This document shows, one piece after another, positions 1 through 5,772 of a DNA stretch of 6,642 nt. The notes beneath the pieces were generated by a model. The model had not been told where the DNA came from. It was given only the letters and a program-made list of their open reading frames with translations, and did not search any database. Position 1 is the first letter of the stretch; each line of letters starts with the position of its first letter. The stretch spans positions 1 through 6,642 of the forward strand of contig CAZAMT010000234.1 in NCBI GenBank assembly GCA_964486145.1. The letters are read 5' to 3'. Both the position numbers and the translations under genes were made by a program. This DNA is from CAZAMT01 sp964486145 (lineage in GTDB: Bacteria; Bacteroidota; Bacteroidia; Bacteroidales; JAAAOM01).

Positions 1-212
1 AAGATCCATTTGTTCCGGAGGCTTATCCAAATCGCGATCAGGTGGACAGAGGCCGACCCCCGGAAATGAAATGGAGAAACTTTTCCTGGGGCCGTTTGTC
101 GTTGCAGAAAGGGGAGTATCAAATTGAAGTAAAAGCCACCGAAATTTCGGGACCACAGGTTGGGGAACTTTACGGTGTAAGCATTAAAAATATAAAAGCA
201 TTTAATGAGTAG
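1..212 (+). CDS. C-terminal end of a secreted protein, possibly a sulfatase or glycosidase (partial)
   Basis: The reading frame enters open at the window edge (first full codon at 3) and stops with TAG at 210-212, giving about 69 residues. The visible part has the look of a beta-sandwich accessory domain: a Pro-rich linker, then W-x-x-x-x-W-G-R-L-S-L, a KGEY turn, alternating V/I strands (QIEVKATEI) and a closing GELYGVSIKNI strand. I associate this pattern with the C-termini of Bacteroidota sulfatases and some glycosidases, where it follows the catalytic domain, but no catalytic residue is inside the window, so the enzyme class is a guess. The stop codon lies 8 bp inside the start of the next gene, so the two are probably translated together. 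A sulfatase identity would fit the sulfatase remnant at 2158. Confidence 0.5.
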   Translation, partial: DPFVPEAYPNRDQVDRGRPPEMKWRNFSWGRLSLQKGEYQIEVKATEISGPQVGELYGVSIKNIKAFNE

Positions 213-639
213 AAAAATAAATACATACTTTACCAAACTTCACATTTATGGCGGACTGTTTAGTTCATTGTTTTTTTTCATCGTTGGTATTAGTGTGCTG
301 AATTTTCAACATCAGTTTTTACCCGAGAAAGACACCAAAATAATTAAATATGCAAAAGATATAAGTTTTGATTCTTCATTAAAACCTGATACGCTTTCGA
401 AATACATACGTTCACAATTAGGTGTCAGCGGGTACATACCCCGATGGGAATTCAGACAGGATAAATCTGGTATGTTTCGTTTTTTAATCCAGCGACCCGG
501 ACGAACTTTTGAGGTTAAACTCAACAGAAATGAGGATCAGGTTTCATTACGAGCAAGCACAATTGGTTTGATGTTGGAAAAGATGAGAAATCATCACAAA
601 ACTACCCGTTACATTTCATGCCCGATACAACAGACTTAA
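205..639 (+). CDS. PepSY-type membrane protein, N-terminal half (frameshifted)
   Basis: This 144-aa frame overlaps the previous gene by 8 bp. It starts with a short basic stretch and a membrane segment at about residues 13-33 (KLHIYGGLFSSLFFFIVGIS), in the style of PepSY-associated TM proteins (H-x-x-x-G followed by a hydrophobic helix). A PepSY-like extracytoplasmic module follows at about residues 63-115, including VSGYIPRWEF and IQRPGRTFEVKL. After residue 132 the frame turns into TTRYISCPIQQT and stops, which does not look like a natural end. Adding one A to the run at 598-601 would continue it as HHKNYPLHFMPDTTD directly into the next ORF, giving one protein of about 278 aa. I therefore read this as the front half of a single gene broken by a 1-base deletion, or by a sequencing error. 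Function within the family is not settled; such proteins often sit beside uptake or secreted-enzyme genes. Confidence 0.7.
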   Translation: MSRKINTYFTKLHIYGGLFSSLFFFIVGISVLNFQHQFLPEKDTKIIKYAKDISFDSSLKPDTLSKYIRSQLGVSGYIPRWEFRQDKSGMFRFLIQRPGRTFEVKLNRNEDQVSLRASTIGLMLEKMRNHHKTTRYISCPIQQT

Positions 640-1040
640 GAAAATTGGGAAATGAAATAAAACGGGAATTTAATATTACCGGGCGCTTGAATTACAACAG
701 GAATAAAAATGGAGGAATTTCATTTAATATTTTTCGCCCTGGAATAGTCCAGCACGTGAAAATAAAAAATGATTTGGACAGCCTGACCATAATAAAAACC
801 GAAAGAAAAACCTTTTATGAAATAAATAAACGGATTCACCGGATACATGGATTCGAGGGTGGACCACTCTATTTTGTCTGGGGAGTTCTACTTGATTTAA
901 CTGCTGTTTCGATGATAATATTTTCTGTTACCGGAATATTACTTTGGTACAGGACAAGAAAATTTTTTAAAATTGGTTGGTTTATTCTTGTTCCGGTTTT
1001 TACTCTCGGAATAATTGTTTTTATATTTATGAAATTTTGA
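618..1040 (+). CDS. PepSY-type membrane protein, C-terminal half (frameshifted)
   Basis: This 140-aa frame overlaps the previous ORF by 22 bp in another phase. Its ATG at 618 has no ribosome-binding-like sequence, and the frame stays open upstream of it, so it is more likely an internal Met than a true start. Residues 9-60 repeat the module seen in the upstream half: L-x-x-E-I near the start, ITGRLNYNR, and F-N-I-F-R-P-G followed by V-K-I-K-N. KRIHRIHGFEGG then leads into two membrane helices (about 84-109 and 117-138), with a VTGILLWYR motif typical of the last helices of PepSY-TM proteins. The combined protein would have three membrane segments and two tandem PepSY-like modules between the first and second. 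The gene ends with TGA at 1038-1040 and is followed 28 bp later by the serine hydrolase. Confidence 0.7.
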   Translation: MPDTTDLRKLGNEIKREFNITGRLNYNRNKNGGISFNIFRPGIVQHVKIKNDLDSLTIIKTERKTFYEINKRIHRIHGFEGGPLYFVWGVLLDLTAVSMIIFSVTGILLWYRTRKFFKIGWFILVPVFTLGIIVFIFMKF

Positions 1041-1068
1041 AAAAAACACAAATAATTATTTTAATAGT

Positions 1069-2145
1069 ATGAAAATTATCTGTTTTTTCCTTGCCATTCT
1101 TCTTATGTTAATCAACGGATGCAACAGACTAAATGAAGAAAAAATTGTATTTCCACAACAAAACTGGCAGTTAGCAACTCCCGGAAGCCAGGAAATCTCT
1201 CGCGAAAATCTCGATGCCACCATGGCATACCTCGATTCGGTGTGCGGGGAAGTCGGCACTTCAAGAACTATGATAATTAAAAACGGCTTTGTTATCTGGC
1301 AGGGCGATGACGTGGAAAGCCGGCACCTGGTCTGGTCGTGCACCAAATCCTTCATGAGCACCTGCCTGGGTCTTTTATGGGACGATGGAAAATGCACTCC
1401 TGAAACAAAGGCCAGCCAACATTTTGATAAACTGGAGACGAATTATCCCAATGTGACCATCGAACACCTGGCCACGTTTACCAGCGGTTACAACCACGAG
1501 GAAGGCGATACTTTTACACCGGCCGAACCCGATTATGCCCCGGGGGCAGCTTTCCACTATTCCCGGCAGTCGGATGTTTTGGCGTATGTGCTTACCATGG
1601 CCGGCGAAGAATCGCTTGAAAATCTGTTCGACAGCAGAGTGGCTTCGGTTATCGGAATAGCACCAGAACAAATGGAGTGGGAAGATAATCGCGAAATTGA
1701 CGGCATTACGCTCAATGGCGGAGCTGGAATGCCCGAGAGCGGGGTGTACATAACTGCAGAAGCAATGGCCCGTTTCGGCTGGTTGTTCTGTAACAACGGC
1801 AACTGGAATGGACGGCAGGTGATTAGCCAAAAGTACATTGATTATGCCACTTCGGTAAGGGTAGCGCCAGATGTTCCGCCTTATGACCCTGAAGCCTGGT
1901 ATGCAGGTTTGCTTTCCGGAAATTACGGACTGAATTGGTGGGTAAATGGAGAAAAACCCGATGGAACCCAAATGTGGCCACACGCCCCGGAAGGAACTTT
2001 TGCCGCGCAGGGAAACAAAAACAACATCTGTCTGATAGTTCCTGCGTGGAACATGGTTATTGTGCGCATTGGCGGCGATGAAAACATCGATACAGATTTG
2101 TATGACGGTGTTTTCGAGCGGCTTGCAGAAAACGTTCAGAATTAA
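1069..2145 (+). CDS. Serine hydrolase lipoprotein, beta-lactamase/penicillin-binding fold (class C-like)
   Basis: The 358-aa protein begins with a lipoprotein signal ending in LINGC (Cys18 as the lipidated residue), so it is probably anchored in the outer or inner membrane and faces the periplasm or outside. The beta-lactamase-like fold is supported by SCTK (Ser90-x-x-Lys93, the nucleophile and general base pair) and by Tyr164-Ser165 in the place of the usual Y-x-N motif. A closing FAAQGNKNNICLIVP segment (residues 331-346) sits where the third KTG/HxG-type motif is expected. The length matches the full family and no break is seen. Members of this group act as esterases, amidases, D-peptidases or transesterases, and the substrate cannot be read from the sequence. 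Its neighbours are glycan-degrading genes, so a de-esterifying role on a polysaccharide is a reasonable guess. There is no Shine-Dalgarno upstream of the ATG, as is common in Bacteroidota. A sulfatase remnant starts 12 bp downstream. Confidence 0.85.
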   Translation: MKIICFFLAILLMLINGCNRLNEEKIVFPQQNWQLATPGSQEISRENLDATMAYLDSVCGEVGTSRTMIIKNGFVIWQGDDVESRHLVWSCTKSFMSTCLGLLWDDGKCTPETKASQHFDKLETNYPNVTIEHLATFTSGYNHEEGDTFTPAEPDYAPGAAFHYSRQSDVLAYVLTMAGEESLENLFDSRVASVIGIAPEQMEWEDNREIDGITLNGGAGMPESGVYITAEAMARFGWLFCNNGNWNGRQVISQKYIDYATSVRVAPDVPPYDPEAWYAGLLSGNYGLNWWVNGEKPDGTQMWPHAPEGTFAAQGNKNNICLIVPAWNMVIVRIGGDENIDTDLYDGVFERLAENVQN

Positions 2146-2157
2146 ACCAAAACAATC

Positions 2158-2294
2158 ATGGTCCGAAAAATATTTTATTCGTTTTCATCTTCTTCTCAAC
2201 ACTTTCCTTTGCCCAAGACCAACCCAACATTTTGCTGATACTGTCTGACCATTTGGACTGCGCCGGTAAAATGAAAGCAAATGTATTACGATAA
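2158..2294 (+). pseudogene. Sulfatase remnant: signal peptide and first metal-binding strand only
   Basis: ATG at 2158 opens with MVRK and then leaves frame at the A run 2166-2170. If one A is added, the sequence reads as a good Sec signal peptide (KNILFVFIFFSTLSFAQ) joined to DQPNILLILSDHLDCAG. The latter matches the start of the sulfatase/alkaline phosphatase fold, where PNIL-hydrophobic-x-x-D carries a metal-binding Asp. After about 35 codons the similarity ends and the frame meets TAA at 2292-2294. None of the later sulfatase features (the C/S-x-P-x-R formylglycine site, later metal ligands) is found nearby, and a full enzyme would need roughly 450-600 codons. The gene is therefore a truncated, internally deleted relic, even if the missing A is a sequencing error. 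Its 12-bp spacing from the serine hydrolase suggests the two once formed an operon. Confidence 0.7.
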
Positions 2295-2573
2295 AAAGTA
2301 TTTCGACGACCCGAAGGAAAATGAATCCTTTGCACGTTATGCGGCGACAACCATGACCAGTTGATAAACGTGAGAGGAACTGATAGTACCTGGAGGGTAA
2401 TACCTGCTCCATGGCAGCGGGTAAATACTTCCGGAACAGGGCATGGCCATTCTGAAGTGTTTAAAGCAGACAAGAATTTTAAGCAACGTCATAACTTAGG
2501 ATATCCCGATGATATATATATAATCATATTACATATATTTGCAAACGGAAAAAGAAGTGCCGGCATTTTTTAA
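2281..2573 (+). pseudogene. Unassigned coding-like scraps after the sulfatase remnant
   Basis: Two short stretches with protein-like composition follow each other in different frames. The first (2281-2361) reads YYDKKYFDDPKENESFARYA and then stops. The second begins in the other forward frame at about 2340 (CGDNHDQLINVRGTDSTW, then RVIPAPWQRVNTSGTGHGHS) and stays open to 2573, although its last 25 residues look like random AT-rich translation. They may be pieces of the deleted sulfatase or of another secreted enzyme that lost its middle. I do not recognise a family for either, and neither has a convincing start signal. It is equally possible that part of this is chance open frame. Confidence 0.3.
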
Positions 2574-2581
2574 TGCCACTT
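2555..2581. terminator. Possible hairpin terminator between the sulfatase remnant and the GH20 gene
   Basis: GGCATT (2562-2567) pairs perfectly with AATGCC (2572-2577) around a TTTT loop. The stem continues as AAGT/ACTT after a 3-base bulge (GCC). There is no clean T run on the + strand side. On the - strand the arm is followed by a T-rich stretch, so it might end transcription from either side only weakly. It lies where the old operon would end, 140 bp before the next gene. Confidence 0.3.
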
Positions 2582-2720
2582 TGATTCTTGACTTCGGAGA
2601 AATAATGTAAAAATATTCTTATGCGCTCCTCATTCAAACAATTGATTTTAGCTACTGTTAGTAAAGTCTGTAAAGTAAGCATATACATCAAAATTTAGGC
2701 TAACATTAACCCATTCCCCA
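2582..2720 (+). promoter_or_regulatory. Leader region of the GH20 gene, no clear promoter
   Basis: This AT-rich stretch of about 140 bp should hold the promoter of the hexosaminidase gene. A short repeated word, GTAAAGT, occurs twice around 2660-2680. I could not find a convincing Bacteroidota-type -33/-7 pair (TTG...TAnnTTTG), and there is no Shine-Dalgarno before the ATG at 2721. The assignment rests on position alone. Confidence 0.25.
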
Positions 2721-4277
2721 ATGAATATTAAATTATTAAGTATAAGTATAATTGCGATGACAGTCATGTTTCACCATTCCTGCGCACCGGATGTTCAAAC
2801 AGACCTTACAGATAACCAGATCATCCCTAAACCGGATTCGGTAATCGCAACAGGTGATGGTTTTGAACCTTCACGTGCAAGTACCATTTATTATCAGGAA
2901 GGCTCGGAAAAACTAAAGACAACAGCAACATATCTGGCATCAGAAATAGAGCGGGTTCTGGGTTATACACCTGTTGTAAAAACTACGGTTAAACCTCCCC
3001 GACGTGGTATTTACCTCGCGGTAAATGAAAAAAAGCCTGCACTGGGAAATGAGGGTTACCATTTGGTTATTGAAAACAGGCGCATCCGGGTCACGGCAAA
3101 TCAACCATCCGGCTGTTTTTACGGAATCCAGTCATTGTTGCAATTATTGCCGGTAAATCAAACGAATGAGGAAGCATTGATCATAGCCACCGGAGAGATT
3201 GTTGATTATCCCGAATACAGCTATCGGGGAGCCATGCTTGACGTATCCAGGCATTTTTTTAAAGTGAAGGACGTCAAACGTGTCATTGATTTTCTGGCAA
3301 CCTATAAAATGAACCATCTTCACCTGCATTTGTCCGATGACCAGGGATGGCGGATTGAAATTAAATCGTGGCCGAAGCTTACTGAAATAGGGAGTAGTAC
3401 CGAAGTAGGAGCGGGAGAAGGTGGATTTTACACCCAGGAAGAATTTTCGGAAATTGTTGAATATGCTGCAGAACGATACGTAACCATTGTACCTGAAATT
3501 GACATGCCCGGTCATACCAATGCGGCCCTTGCATCTTATCCGGAGTTAAATTGTGATGGAAAAGCAAGAAAGTTATATACCGGCACCAGGGTAGGATTTA
3601 GCTCTTTGTGCACCGATAAAGAAATTACCTATACGTTTGTGGATGATGTTGTCCGCGAGATTGCGGCCATCTCACCCGGGCCTTACTTTCATATCGGTGG
3701 GGATGAATCACATGTAACACCACTGGATGATTATATCTATTTTATCAACCGTGTTCAGGAAATTGTAACCAGGTATGGTAAAAAAGTTATCGGCTGGGAT
3801 GAAATTGCAAATGCTTCCCTTGTTGACGGTGCGGTTGTGCAGTTTTGGTCAGATGTTGAAAATACAATGATGGGCGTTAAAAAAGGAGCGAAAGTTATCA
3901 TGTCACCCGCCAAAAGAGCATATCTTGATATGAAATATGATTCTACCACCGAGCTCGGTTTAAACTGGGCAGGTTACATCGACGTTGATACGGCATACAA
4001 CTGGAATCCTGCAGATTATGTTCCGGGTCTGGCCAAAGATTATATCCTGGGCGTTGAAGCGCCGTTATGGACAGAAACCGTAACAAACATGGATGAGATT
4101 GAATACATGGTATTCCCCCGATTGCCAGGATATGCTGAAATCGGATGGACCACTGGCAAAAACCGGGAATGGAAAACCTATAAATTACGGCTGGCAAATC
4201 ATGGCAAACGATTTAAAGACATGGATATAAATTTCTATAAATCTCCGGTAGTTCCCTGGGGAAAAACTGAATTTTAA
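2721..4277 (+). CDS. GH20 beta-N-acetylhexosaminidase, lipoprotein
   Basis: The 518-aa enzyme removes terminal beta-linked GlcNAc or GalNAc by substrate-assisted catalysis. An N-terminal hydrophobic segment ends at Cys21 (HHSC), a loose but Bacteroidota-like lipobox, so it is probably surface- or periplasm-anchored. Residues about 36-145 form the GH20b alpha/beta domain. The catalytic barrel starts at YRGAMLDVSRHFF (Arg169 is the expected substrate-binding Arg) and continues with HLHLSDDQGWR (199-211) and EIDMPGHTNAA. The catalytic pair is in HIGGDESH: Asp328 orients the acetamido group and Glu329 is the acid. LGVEAPLWTETV (Trp450, Glu452) closes the substrate pocket. The length fits a two-domain GH20 without C-terminal binding modules, and all key residues are present. 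It stands alone, with spacers of 140 bp or more on both sides. Its neighbours suggest use on sulfated or mucin/glycosaminoglycan-like glycans or chitin oligomers; the exact linkage is unknown. Confidence 0.95.
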   Translation: MNIKLLSISIIAMTVMFHHSCAPDVQTDLTDNQIIPKPDSVIATGDGFEPSRASTIYYQEGSEKLKTTATYLASEIERVLGYTPVVKTTVKPPRRGIYLAVNEKKPALGNEGYHLVIENRRIRVTANQPSGCFYGIQSLLQLLPVNQTNEEALIIATGEIVDYPEYSYRGAMLDVSRHFFKVKDVKRVIDFLATYKMNHLHLHLSDDQGWRIEIKSWPKLTEIGSSTEVGAGEGGFYTQEEFSEIVEYAAERYVTIVPEIDMPGHTNAALASYPELNCDGKARKLYTGTRVGFSSLCTDKEITYTFVDDVVREIAAISPGPYFHIGGDESHVTPLDDYIYFINRVQEIVTRYGKKVIGWDEIANASLVDGAVVQFWSDVENTMMGVKKGAKVIMSPAKRAYLDMKYDSTTELGLNWAGYIDVDTAYNWNPADYVPGLAKDYILGVEAPLWTETVTNMDEIEYMVFPRLPGYAEIGWTTGKNREWKTYKLRLANHGKRFKDMDINFYKSPVVPWGKTEF

Positions 4278-4350
4278 TAATTCTGTTGTCATATAAACCC
4301 ACTTTATAAAAAAACCTTTTTCTGTTTATAATTTACCACTATTAAAATTA

Positions 4351-4433
4351 GAACGCTGATGACGCTGATTTTACCGATAATCGCTGATAGAAAAAATCCG
4401 CGTAAATCCGTTCGACCTGTGTTATCTGCGTTC
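4351..4433. repeat. Dispersed-type palindromic intergenic repeat
   Basis: The element begins GAACGCTGATGACGCTGAT and ends TTATCTGCGTTC. The two ends are inverted copies of each other with scattered mismatches (GAACGC at 4351-4356 against GCGTTC at 4428-4433, and CGCTGAT against ATCCGCG further inside). Inside are the words AATCGCTGAT and AAAAAATCCGCGTAAATCCG. From memory, elements built from these words (gctgat, atccgcgtaaatc, atctgcgttccat) are scattered between genes in many environmental Bacteroidota and other genomes. Only one copy is in the window, so the repeat status rests on that recall plus the palindrome. It could fold into a long hairpin and serve as a terminator after the GH20 gene. 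Confidence 0.65.
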
Positions 4434-4557
4434 CATTTATCCTATTAATCATGCTCCCCATAAATCGGGAAAGGCTGTGAGTCTTAAGCTAAATCATGGA
4501 TGTTTCATTACATCATTTTTTTTAGTAAATCTGTTATGGATCATATGAATGATATAA

Positions 4558-4581
4558 ACTTTAGTATTATACTTTAGTATT
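4558..4581. repeat. 11-bp tandem direct repeat upstream of the cobalamin-protein operon
   Basis: ACTTTAGTATT occurs at 4558-4568 and again, identical, at 4571-4581, a 13-bp period. It lies 77-100 bp before the ATG of the cobalamin-binding protein. Two identical half-sites at this position could be an activator or repressor site, for example for the response regulator served by the kinase in the same operon. No other copies are seen in the window. Chance repetition in AT-rich DNA is possible. Confidence 0.35.
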
Positions 4582-4657
4582 GTTGAACAAAATTATTTAA
4601 GTTTAAATGAGAATTGATTTGTAGTACCAATTATAAATGTGAAACAAGATATCTTAT

Positions 4658-5314
4658 ATGACTGACGGATTAACTCGATATACTCATGAGGATATACTTG
4701 ACCTGCTAATTAAGGGTGACCATTTAGGGTGTTCAAGCCTGGTACATAATTATCTGAATAATAATATTTCCATTCAGATACTTTATGAAAACATTATTCA
4801 AAAAGCCCTTTATCATGTGGGTGAACTATGGGAAAATAATAAAATAAGTGTTGCGGCAGAACACCTGGCATCTGCAATTGTGGAGTCTGTTTTAAATGAA
4901 CTATATCCCAAAATTATTTCAGTTGAAAAGACAGATAAAAAAGTTATTGTAGCTTGTATCGAAGATGAATTTCATCAAATTGGAATCAAAATGATTAGTG
5001 ATATTTTTGAATTGAATGGCTGGAATTCGTACTTCTTAGGAGCAAATACCCCAACAAATGAATTGATCGATTTTGCAAAACTAATCAATCCCAATGTACT
5101 TGCCATTTCACTAAGTATTTATTTTCACTTACCAGCTTTGGAAAAAATGATAAAAAAGATTAGACAATATTTTCCGAATTTACTTATTTTGGTTGGTGGA
5201 CAGGCATTTCTGCACGGGGGACGTGAAATTTTGAATAAATATGATAATGTATTTTATAAACCAGATATTCATAGTGTAGAATCATTTATTACATACTTAA
5301 ACAAAAATGGATAA
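4658..5314 (+). CDS. Stand-alone cobalamin (B12)-binding sensor-type protein
   Basis: The 218-aa soluble protein has two parts. Residues about 8-85 form a four-helix cap of the B12-binding-2 type, with VGELWENNKISVAAEH: Trp58 and Glu68-His69 make the Wx9EH motif known from CarH-type photoreceptors. Residues about 92-216 form the Rossmann-like B12-binding domain with E104-F-H106-Q-I-G109 (ExHxxG, His106 being the expected lower ligand of cobalt), the LSIYF strand at 152-156, and VGG (180-181) at the nucleotide-tail pocket. There is no MerR-type DNA-binding domain and no methyltransferase, so it is more likely a sensor or regulatory partner than a metabolic enzyme. Corrinoid shuttle proteins of methyltransferase systems share this layout and remain an alternative. 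In CarH the residue after the motif Trp is the upper His ligand formed in light; here it is Glu59, so a bis-His photoproduct of that type is not expected. The ATG at 4658 is the first in frame after TGA at 4640. It overlaps the next gene by 8 bp. Confidence 0.85.
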   Translation: MTDGLTRYTHEDILDLLIKGDHLGCSSLVHNYLNNNISIQILYENIIQKALYHVGELWENNKISVAAEHLASAIVESVLNELYPKIISVEKTDKKVIVACIEDEFHQIGIKMISDIFELNGWNSYFLGANTPTNELIDFAKLINPNVLAISLSIYFHLPALEKMIKKIRQYFPNLLILVGGQAFLHGGREILNKYDNVFYKPDIHSVESFITYLNKNG

Positions 5315-5759
5315 AAAATATTTGTTAGAATCTGCCAATCAACTTAAACAGGTGGGTGATCATGTGTCAGAGGAATATATAAATAAATCTGAGCAACTTA
5401 TTGCCAATATAAACTCAGTTATGCTGGAAAGGCCTGACATTGAAAAACTTGTTGGTACTGAAAATTTTGAAATGATGAAAGATAATCATGCCAACCACGT
5501 TAGGTTTATAGGGTCAGTGTTAAAAAATTATAACCCCGAAGTAATGGTGGATACCGTATTGTGGGTATTCAGAGCATACCAAAGTCATGGATTTCGGTCA
5601 AATTATTGGGCTGCTCAATTGAATGCATGGCTTTTAATTTTAAAGGAAACATTAACACCGGAGACCTTTGATGCAGTTTATCCATACTATGAGTGGATGC
5701 AGGTAAACATACCTCTCTTTGTTGAAATATCTGATGAGAGCGTTGAATCGAATGAATAA
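5307..5759 (+). CDS. Uncharacterised all-helical protein encoded between a B12 sensor and a histidine kinase
   Basis: I do not recognise a named family for this 150-aa protein. It has no signal peptide or membrane segment and appears entirely helical. Residues 1-45 are polar and amphipathic. The core (about 55-138) contains striking aromatic and His-rich motifs: MKDNHANHVRFIGS (His61, His64), VLWVFRAYQSHGF (Trp86, Arg89, His94), SNYWAAQLNAW (Trp101, Trp108) and YYEWMQVNIP (Trp130). The size, helix content and His spacing resemble a small cofactor-binding bundle or globin-like fold, but that is only a structural impression. The acidic tail (SDESVESNE) is probably disordered. The start overlaps the cobalamin-protein gene by 8 bp and the kinase gene begins 13 bp after the stop, so the three are almost certainly co-transcribed. 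It may bridge the B12 protein and the kinase, or be a second sensor. Confidence 0.8.
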   Translation: MDKKYLLESANQLKQVGDHVSEEYINKSEQLIANINSVMLERPDIEKLVGTENFEMMKDNHANHVRFIGSVLKNYNPEVMVDTVLWVFRAYQSHGFRSNYWAAQLNAWLLILKETLTPETFDAVYPYYEWMQVNIPLFVEISDESVESNE

Positions 5760-5772
5760 AAAGCGATAAGGA

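Larger units (their letters stand above)
4278..4657. other. Intergenic region with repeat element, no gene
   Basis: These 380 bp carry no plausible coding frame on either strand. Going rightwards, they hold a weak AT hairpin just after the GH20 gene (TATAAA, CCCAC, TTTATA), a long imperfect palindrome (4351-4433), an unremarkable stretch, and an 11-bp direct repeat (4558-4581) ahead of the cobalamin-protein operon. The operon promoter must lie in the last 200 bp, but no clear consensus is visible. Confidence 0.7.

Noticed and set aside
598..604. Programmed -1 ribosomal frameshift joining the PepSY halves
   Set aside because: There is no X-XXY-YYZ heptamer: re-pairing the AAA codon one base back would put it on CAA, and no downstream stimulatory hairpin is evident. 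A plain deletion or read error is simpler.
1375..1983. Long open frame on the - strand (about 200 codons)
   Set aside because: It lies fully inside the serine hydrolase gene, whose motifs and signal are clear; its translation has no recognisable domain, so it is a shadow frame.
2156..2473. Open frame of 105 codons on the - strand across the sulfatase remnant
   Set aside because: The + strand carries a clear signal peptide and sulfatase strand here; the - strand translation looks random and lacks a start signal.
2508..2540. AT-rich near-palindrome (GATGATATATATATAATCAT) as a regulatory site or origin
   Set aside because: Simple AT alternation makes such symmetry likely by chance, and there are no accompanying repeats.
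3144..3515. Open frame on the - strand inside the GH20 gene
   Set aside because: It overlaps the conserved catalytic barrel of GH20 and shows no family features.
4292..4308. TATAAA/TTTATA hairpin after the GH20 stop as a terminator
   Set aside because: A six-pair stem made only of A-T pairs is too weak, and the T run is interrupted.
4601..4657. Cobalamin riboswitch ahead of the B12-binding protein
   Set aside because: I could not find the conserved B12-box words or enough structured, GC-containing leader in the region; the leader is mostly plain AT-rich sequence.
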